Positions 56,418 through 64,000 of a DNA stretch of 64,000 nt are shown piece by piece; position 1 is the first letter of the stretch; each line of letters begins with the position of its first letter. This DNA is from Telmatactis stephensoni (taxonomy: Eukaryota > Cnidaria > Anthozoa > Actiniaria > Isophelliidae), in the NCBI GenBank assembly GCA_029948255.1, contig JALIZF010001540.1:310001-374000 (forward strand), in the 5' to 3' direction. Both the position numbers and the translations under genes were made by a program. A model generated the notes under the pieces. It was not told the DNA's origin, did not search any database, and saw only the letters and a list, made by a program, of their open reading frames with translations.

Positions 56418-56850
56418 ATTAATGAGATATTTGTTTCTTCATCCTTATCACTTTAATTGACCAAGCTTTTTGGCACAGCACCCATCATCAGGGTGTACAA
56501 AGTGGTTTGTTTGTACCACCTGATGATGGGAGCTGTGCCTGAAAGCTTGGTCAATTGCCCTAACGCATAATGACATCACAGTTTGTTTACATTGGGGTAG
56601 ATGCTCAGAAACAGTGGAAATTGAGACCTATTAATATTCCTTTTCGAAGTAGAACTTCAATGTATCGAGTTTTGATATATATCATGTATCAGTGATTGCT
56701 CATCTGCATTTTATTTGATATGCAATTACTCTGACCCCCTCTGGCGACCATAATCCTTAGCGTCAAAACAATAGAATGTTTTGGTGTGACGTCATTATGC
56801 GATAGGGCAATTAAAGTTATAAGGATGAAGAAACAAATCTCTCATTAATT
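56418..56850. repeat. Nested palindrome complex
   Basis: Outer arms (ATTAATGAGATATTTGTTTC and inverse) enclose an inner hairpin at 56457-56556 (GACCAAGCTTTTTGGCACAG and inverse) and a second palindrome at 56552-56814 (GCCCTAACGCATAATGACAT and inverse). Confidence 0.8.
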
Positions 56851-56883
56851 TTACACAGATATAGTTGATCAATGAAAGGTTAA

Positions 56884-57544
56884 GGGTGTACTGACATATA
56901 TCGTTGCTGTGCAACAGTTGCTATGCAAAATAGGGTCTTATTTTGGCCGGCAAAATTGAATAGACGCACGCGCGTTTTTGGCGCGAATCATTTAACTTCC
57001 GGTAGATCGGCGCACACCTGACAAAAAGGGCTCATTTTCGTTCTTATTGCGCATGCGCGGGACAATTTACTTCCAGTTTCTTTAAAAAGCTATAATCTTT
57101 GGCAAATTTCATCAAAACGAAGTGTTTTTTCAATATTTATATTCTTTACAGCCTTTTCTTCAAAGCCGAGCATGGGATTTGTGAAAAATTGAGAAATACG
57201 AATTAAAGTTATTGGCATAAATCGATCATTTTTGACGTTCAAAAAATCCTAAAAGGCTTATTTGGAAACCATTCTTAAAACCCATGCTCGATTCTATGCA
57301 CCTTGGTCTCAAGATTAAAATAATGCATTTTAAATTCTCAAATATACAGTGCTGAAAAAAAGTATAGCTTTTTACTGTATCTATGACGTCACATGATGAC
57401 GTCATGCAATGGCATCATAAAATGCAAAAGTTCCCTCAGGGAAGACAAACTACAAAATATAAAAGCGATATGACAATTTGGTGGCATTTTATAGAATTTT
57501 CAAATTTCCCTAGCAACGGGCAATTTTTATATGTCAGTACACCC
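56884..57544. mobile_element. TTAA-flanked MITE (piggyBac-like)
   Basis: Termini GGGTGTACTGACATATA and TATATGTCAGTACACCC, with TTAA on both sides (56880-56883, 57545-57548). 661 bp, non-coding. A truncated copy is at 6186. Confidence 0.75.
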
Positions 57545-58204
57545 TTAAGGCTACATTCACACGAGACTGGTCAAATTTTTGACCACTTAAACAAATCAAT
57601 CTAGACATGTTGTTCACACGGAACTCTTACCCTTAACAAAATTTGGACTGGTCTTGTATGAACGTAGCCCAAAATGATAAATTTCCAATAAATCACAATT
57701 TATTCACAAACAACTATGATTAATACCTCCTCTTTATCAGTCTACAGTAACAGTTTTACAAAAACCATACCAAAAATGACCCCACTGAAATAAAAACTCA
57801 AAGCATGCATTCAAATCTTGGTGATCAATAAGACTAGTATTGAAAACACCACATTGTGTGACACTCAGTAGATGTTCTAAAATCCAATTATAGTTTTAAA
57901 AAGGGAAGCACCATCTATAAAATATTTAATTACTGTGCTACACACTGAACCATTACCACTTGGATAAAATTTTTACCAAGTTTTTGACAATTTTATCTTC
58001 AATATGACAGCAGTATATCAACACCAAGAAAGATTTCAGAAACTTGTCAAAAATTTTATCCAGGTGTCAAAGGTTTGTCGAATGAGCAACAGGCCAATGT
58101 ATAAAGAATGTTCAGTTTGTAGATTTGTGGTTCACCACACATATAAATCAAAATATTTCAACAATGCCTAAATTTTGAGTGTTTTTCAATGGTCTTTGAA
58201 TGTG

Positions 58205-58439
58205 TTAATCTTTGTGTCCAGCCTTGTCTTTTTCCTTTTCACCCAATTTCTTGAGAACTGCTCTTCTTTGAGCCATCATTATATTCCATGCAAGAGTTTT
58301 TCTTATCCAACGAGGAATGAGCCCAGTAGCAAACTCCTGATGAAAACAAAAATAAATGATTTTTGTGAGGAGATCTCACCACATACACAAAAAATCATTA
58401 TTGAGGTCCAAAATAATACAAATAATAATAAATAAATAA

Positions 58440-58470
<31 letters not shown>

Positions 58471-61400
58471 ATAATACAATAAAAATAAAATAAAATAATA
58501 CATTTGTGAGGCTACAATAATACTTATATTCTTGGACTATTTTGAACAATTTGATGGTTAGTAACTTATTCTCCAACAAATTATTGACACTTTACCAACC
58601 ACTTACAATTTATTGACACCTTAACAACCATTTAGTGACACCTTAGCAACCACTTACTGACACCATAGCAACCACTTACTGATATCTTACCAATCATTGA
58701 CACCTTAGCTACCACTTACTGGCACCTTAGCAATCACTAACATCTTACCAGCAACTTATTGACACCTCTGCAACCACTTACCTACACCTTAGCAACCACT
58801 TACTGACACCTTACCAACCACTTTCTGAAACCTTAGCAACCACTTACTGACACCTTACCAACCACTTACTGACACCTTACCAACCACTTCCTGGCACCTT
58901 ACCAACCACTTACAGATAACTCAAACAATCACTTGACTGCAAAAACAATAGCTTTAACAGAATCAAATTCACATCTCCATGAAGCCATTTACCTGCAAAG
59001 AATGGCTCAAGCATCCATTTGTTCTCATTTCCACACCAATAGTTTGCAATGTTTGACGGGCATAATTGTCTGGTCCAGGGACAAACAGACTGGGCTTCCT
59101 GATTCTGCTCATCTTGGTGGCAACGTAAAGAGGCATAACTGACTACAAAAGCATAGACAACAAAATTGTTCAGAAAAGTTCGACCTTTTTGCTTTTTGCC
59201 TTCTCTAAGTAATTTCCTGAGATGGTTTCGGTGGAGGCTAATTGTGCAGGCATCATGCATGGTCAGAGAGGCAGATGTAACTTTAGCAACTAGATTAGCT
59301 TATTGGTTATTCTGAGTAACTTTTACTAGCAAATTGTCTATGTTAAAATCTAAAATTATCCGATAAATCTATGTACAATTTGTAAAAATTTGAAATATAT
59401 AATGGACAAAAAAATGTTAACAAGATACTATATGTCTAGTGATATGTTTCCTAAAGATCTTTTATCTAATATGTGATTATTTTAAAATGTATGTTTTGTT
59501 GATGTTGTTGTTGTGTTGTTGTTGTTATTGTTATTGATGTTGTTGTTAAAAAATAAATAAATATTCTTTATTTATCCTCGGATTTTCTGAGTAGCATTTC
59601 TGCTAATATCTCCGAGACTCATTCGCACACTCGCCACCCCTACATTCAATATACTCTGCATACAATTTAAAAACTCACATGTTGATTTTTGCTGAGGGAG
59701 GAAAAACCGGAGAACCCGGAGAACCCGGAGAAAAAACCCTCGTGGCATGGTAGAGAACAACACATCAAACAAACTCACATATGATCCAGCATCCGAGCGG
59801 GGACTCGAACCCGGACCACAGCGGTGAGAGGCGAGTGGCTTAACCACTACGCCACCCATGCCACCCATGTTGGCTCATACAATGTATGCTGTAGTGCTCT
59901 AGATTTGTATATTAACTAACAAACATGGAATGTCCTTGGAGTTGGGTGTTTTACATTTTAAAACCACATCATTGTCATCATTATCATCTTTTCTGTCATC
60001 AACATCATAAAATCAGACAGTGCTAAGTGTTAACTAACCTGTACAATTATGCCCTTTGCAGCATACTCAGTAGCAAGAGCTTCACTGAAGAAATCCACAA
60101 AGGCCTTAAAGAATTTCAAAGAGAATAAACATATGTAAGAGTTGCATTTTGAAGTCAATAACCAATACATTCGCAAACAAATCCAAAAATACTTTTAAAT
60201 ACCTTGGAAGCTGAATACATTGACAACAATGGCAATGGTTCAATCCCTGCTCTGGATGATATATTCATGACAACACCTTTACCCCTACAAATTAAGAGTT
60301 ACCATGGTTACAAATGTGTCCCTTAAGAGACCATCATGATTAAAAGTATTAAAAACTTCATGAATAATCTAATCGAGTCAGTGCCACGAGTACTTGCAAG
60401 AGAAACCAAGCTAAAAAAAGTAGCAAATGTAAATAACTAGACTAATGTACTAAGAGATACCAACAGAAGACCAAAGAACAATTGAAGATAAAAGAAGAAA
60501 ACAAGAATGAAGAAGAGGATCATTCTGTAGTTGGACAATGACAGAGAATGGCTCAAGAAGAAGAAAAAGGAAAGAAGTACAAAGATGAAGGCCAATGAGA
60601 AGAATGAAAACAATATGGTATAAACTGTACTAAGCACTGTACTGTAGTTAAGTTAAATAAAGTTCATATTTGCCCCCAGCTGTTCAGTGTGTGATCATTC
60701 AATATCCTAGCTAGCAACCAATGCCAAACACACCATTGGACAACCATATATCATGATTATCATCATGGTCATTATCATCATCATAAATTGATTTTAATAC
60801 GTTTTAAAATTGCCACAAAAGTACTGTTCGATACAGGTGTACATACAAGAACAATAAAATCTCCAAATATTACCATGTTATTTCTGCATGTAAAATCACA
60901 TGGTTGCAATAAAATGTAAGAAATCCCTTACCTTGAAACCATACCAGGGAGAATAATATGGGTCATCTGTTATCAAACCAAAGTGGAGGAATAATTTCAC
61001 AATAGATATATTTGTATGCACTAACAATTATTTAATTATAATTGGTATATTGCGTGCTCACTGATTAGTTGAGAAACATGTGCAATATTACAGTACTCAT
61101 GCAAGCAACACATGCTCTGATTGGTAGACATATTTCAATGAATTAAAATATATAACACATAGATTCCACTTTTCCATTGGTCTGTACATAGGGTCAGCCA
61201 CCACCATTAGAATGAAGCTTGTGATTTGTTCAAATAACAAAGAAATATGGTAGAACAATGCCTTTTGTTCTGCATGCCTTTTGTTCTACATGTAATCTCT
61301 GTCTATTGTTTGTTTTACCATTCGCAATTTTTTGTTATTTGAACAAATTTATCACATTAGCACTGACAGTTCTGTCTGTAGTGTACGTATTACCCCTGTA

Positions 61401-63984
61401 CATACTCTCATTTTCTACATGTATGAAGCATGCGTTTGGCCCACTGAGAGCTCTAAGCTACTAATATTTATCAAAATATTTCAACCAATCAGAGCAATAT
61501 TATTGATTAAGATGTATATACTGTCTGTAATAATTAACACTGTTTTTATCCAATCAAAATCCATTGAACATTATAAAAATATATAATTGTACACAGTGTA
61601 CTCACCATAACTACTGACAAATCATTTACGTTTACCATCTTCCAGCAATTCTATAGAATAAAAAATAAATTAAACAGAGAACTGATGGATAGAAGGGGTC
61701 AAGGGCACACCATTGGCTTCCTGGGATACCAGTATCCAGTCATTTCGATCCAAAGTCTGAAGGAACTACTGATGCTAAATATAGCAATTAACCTTCTACC
61801 TTTACTATTTCTACCATTATACCATTTTGCAAAAACTTGGAAAATGACATTTTGGCAAAGGACAAACCATTGATTAATACAATTTCTACTTTACCATTTG
61901 CAAAAACTTAGCCATTTTTATAGACATCCCTTCAAGAATTAGTATTATTTATTATTTAACAAAATTAATAACAAACCTCTCTTGTCATGTTTGTAAAGAA
62001 CTCTGGATAATGAGATACCCCTACATTGTTGACTGAAAACAATATATTAATAATAGTTAATTATTATATAATTAATAATTATTATCATGAGCAAGTCACA
62101 TCTCTAATCATGGTGCTATTTAAATGTGGCTGCAAAAAAAATCATGCAAGGTATTAATGCAATTTTCAAAATCATGCAAACTCAGTCATCTAAACACTCA
62201 TGACGAGTGGTTGTTACCAAATTAGCTTACGTCAATCAAAATTAAAAATCAAACATACGTAGATTTAACTAATACCAAAATTAGAAGGTCAGAGTTTGCA
62301 TATTTGTAATTATGAAAATTGCAGTAAATGGTGCATGCTAACATGCACAAGCCATTGTCATATAAGCTATACCTGATATCTATACAGTTCTAATTGAGGA
62401 TAATCAGTACAAGTTTGAAACATTCATACATTTTGACTGTATCTTCTTCATCATCATCATCATCATCATCATAACTTACTCAATATTCCAATGTCAAGAC
62501 CATCCAGTTTTTCTTCCATTCCATCATATTTATCTGCACTGCCACTGAAGTCCATCTGTATGATCTTTGTCTGAACCTTGTAGACAGATCCTGTTAATCA
62601 AAATTCAAATTAACCATACCCATACCATGTGTCTAAATTAGATTAAGGCAAAGTTAAAAGACAATGTTTGAAGCATGCACCCTGGTTGTCAAAAAGGACT
62701 GTTTCAATAATAAAAATACTGTTAAAAACAAAGCGAAAAAGCAATTGTATAATAAATCCTTTATTAGATATTTTCTTGTGTATTACGGGCTGACATTTTA
62801 CTCATCGCTCACATTTTGCCTTACCTAAAGGCTCTGCAAAATACATACATGACTGACATAAAATATCAGCCCGTAATACACAAGAAAACATCTAATGTTA
62901 AAGTGGTATGTATTCTTCCTGCACTGAGGGCATTCAGCTGTGTGACAGGTGCTTTGATGGTTACCATGGTTATCACCTTGTCATCAGTGACAGGCTCTTT
63001 ATGAAATGAATATACATGTACTTACTAATTTCTGTTTCAAGACTTTCCAATTTTTCTTTGGTTCTACTGATAAGGACCACATTCAATCCTTGCTTTGCCA
63101 ACTACAAGTATCAAGCATAATGTGTTGGAGAATTGAAGTTAAACATGTAAGGGAAGCATTAAGGGAAGAAAGGGTGGCCGAGCGGTGAGAGCGCCAGTCT
63201 GTCACCACTGTGGTCCCTCGTTCAATCCCCAGACGGGTCATCACATGTGGCTTGAGTTTCTTGTTCGTTCTCTCCCTTGCTTCGAGGGTTTTTTCTCCGG
63301 GTTCTCCAGTTTTTCCTCCCTCAGTAAAAACGAACTAGTTTCGATCTAAGCTGTGCTCCGTGATCAGACATGAGTCGTATGGTGGCTACTACGTGTATGT
63401 GTATGTAAATTTGTATGTAAATGTGTGATTGTTCGATTGTCTCGTAATGAAAGCGCCCTTGTAAACCTTCGACTCGATCACGTTGAGCTGTGCCCTCGTA
63501 ATTCAGCACTTAGCTGCAAGGAAGGGTGATGAGCTACTCCTAATTTATTTATTTATTTATTTATTTATTTATGTATTAGAATTTGAACAGTCAATAGAAA
63601 ACATGTAACATGTAGTTTCCATAATTATGTTAATTTATTAGAAAGATCTAGTAATAGGTGATCATGAGAATTGAAAGGCAAAATGTATGCTCCAATTAAA
63701 AAAATCAAAAAGGTGCCAAGTCAAATATGAGTAGGGTACAGAAAAACAGGTTAAACACCACTGTGAGCTTGCCATTTATTACTAAAAGAATTGCCAAACT
63801 CGCTCCATGAACTTTTATCTGTCAGGTGCGTAGCAATGAAATCAGTGGTAATAAGAGAATACTTGAATTATATTTGTTGATGTGGTAAAGTACAGCACAG
63901 CATGAACTTTTTCACAGTTATATGAAATTTGACTCACTTCAAAAGCAAATGATTTGCCAATACCATCTGTACACCCTGTGACAA
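58205..63984 (-). CDS. HSD17B12: Very-long-chain 3-oxoacyl-CoA reductase (HSD17B12-like), partial at N-terminus
   Basis: Ten exons in transcript order: 63984-63938, 63101-63026, 62590-62480, 62032-61977, 61650-61606, 60966-60932, 60284-60203, 60104-60039, 59142-58993, 58336-58205. They are in frame and encode a classical short-chain dehydrogenase: cofactor loop VTGCTDGIGK, structural NNVG, catalytic Ser in NISSRAG and YSASK (Tyr-x3-Lys). The late motifs VQSVMPLYVATKMSRIRKPS and RTNG are diagnostic for HSD17B12/let-767 rather than HSDL1. The enzyme reduces 3-ketoacyl-CoA with NADPH in ER fatty-acid elongation, and some homologues act on steroids. The N-terminal membrane segment lies beyond the right edge. 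The C-terminus is Lys-rich (LKKLGEKEKDKAGHKD) without a strict KKxx signal. SINEs and a minisatellite occupy its introns. Confidence 0.92.
58430..58500. repeat. AAT microsatellite
   Basis: AATAAT repeats in the last intron of the HSD17B12-like gene. Confidence 0.9.
58585..58918. repeat. 22-bp minisatellite in last intron of HSD17B12-like gene
   Basis: About 14 degenerate units of GACACCTTACCAACCACTTA plus CT. It has the same 22-bp period and ACCACTTAC core as the TXNDC5 array, on the opposite strand. Confidence 0.9.
59580..59862 (-). mobile_element. tRNA-derived SINE
   Basis: Minus-strand head GGTGGCGTAGTGGTTAAGCC (A box) and CCGGGTTCGAGTCCC (B box). The body GAGGGTTTTTTCTCCGG and TTTTTCCTCCCTCAG is shared with 63168-63570. 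It lies in an HSD17B12 intron. Confidence 0.8.
63168..63570 (+). mobile_element. tRNA-derived SINE, long copy with ATTT tail
   Basis: Head GGTGGCCGAGCGGTGAGAGC (A box) and CTCGTTCAATCCCC (B box), body with TCCTCCCTCAGTAAAAACG, a variable region and a (TTTA)n tail at 63541-63571. It lies in an HSD17B12 intron. Confidence 0.8.
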
Positions 63985-64000
63985 CTAAATATAAAACATG

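Larger units (their letters stand above)
55573..58204. other. Intergenic region between convergent CCS and HSD17B12-like 3' ends
   Basis: No gene recognised. Contents: a GAAGGG MITE with an inserted minisatellite cassette (56001-56280), a nested palindrome complex (56418-56850) and a TTAA-type MITE (56884-57544). Nothing recognisable from 57550 to 58204. Confidence 0.6.

Noticed and set aside
58585..58918. CRISPR-like array of short repeats
   Set aside because: Units are contiguous 22-bp minisatellite repeats without distinct spacers, in an animal intron.

Overview
This is a eukaryotic, animal nuclear genome window: intron-rich genes with GT/AG introns, zinc-finger paralogues, and dense short non-autonomous DNA transposons, tRNA-derived SINEs and minisatellites. 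The gene content and style fit an invertebrate, most likely an anthozoan cnidarian such as a coral or anemone. That placement is inferred from overall character, not from a diagnostic marker. No reverse transcriptase, transposase, rRNA, functional tRNA, CRISPR array or prokaryotic operon was recognised.

Layout. (1) 181-8317 (+): 3' part of a MIB2-like E3 ubiquitin ligase (ankyrin repeats, acidic linker, two RING fingers); its N-terminal exons lie left of the window. (2) 10615-20108 (-): TXNDC5-like ER thioredoxin/protein disulfide isomerase with three WCxHC domains, a signal peptide and a C-terminal KDEL. (3) 22889-24226 (-) and (4) 31678-34527 (-): two paralogous C2H2 zinc-finger genes sharing a unique N-terminal motif, similar 5' non-coding exons and a shared upstream block. 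(5) 40916-50686 (-): a DEDDh 3'-5' exonuclease domain split over five exons and joined to a tail of about 1,575 residues that is low-complexity and Ser/Pro/Lys-rich. (6) 50857-55572 (+): complete copper chaperone for superoxide dismutase (CCS), head-to-head with gene 5 across 170 bp. (7) 58205-63984 (-): HSD17B12-type very-long-chain 3-oxoacyl-CoA reductase, complete at its 3' end and running off the right edge.

The genes do not form one pathway; they are ordinary neighbouring housekeeping and regulatory loci. The exonuclease/CCS pair plausibly shares a bidirectional promoter.

The unusual content is in the repeats. A 2.5-kb composite inverted repeat at 26055-28578 contains six copies of a module carrying CCAAT boxes, GC-rich motifs and an octamer (ATTTGCAT). 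It sits inside another repeat with a candidate 4-bp target duplication. A 123-bp cassette made mainly of minisatellite units is inserted in a MITE with a 9-bp target duplication and can be checked against empty sites in the same window. Related 22-bp minisatellite units recur at four loci, and in TXNDC5 they abut the last splice acceptor. Several foldback MITE families show 3-, 4-, 5- or 8-bp target duplications, and some are nested in SINEs. All exon boundaries were read by eye from splice consensus, frame and protein similarity.
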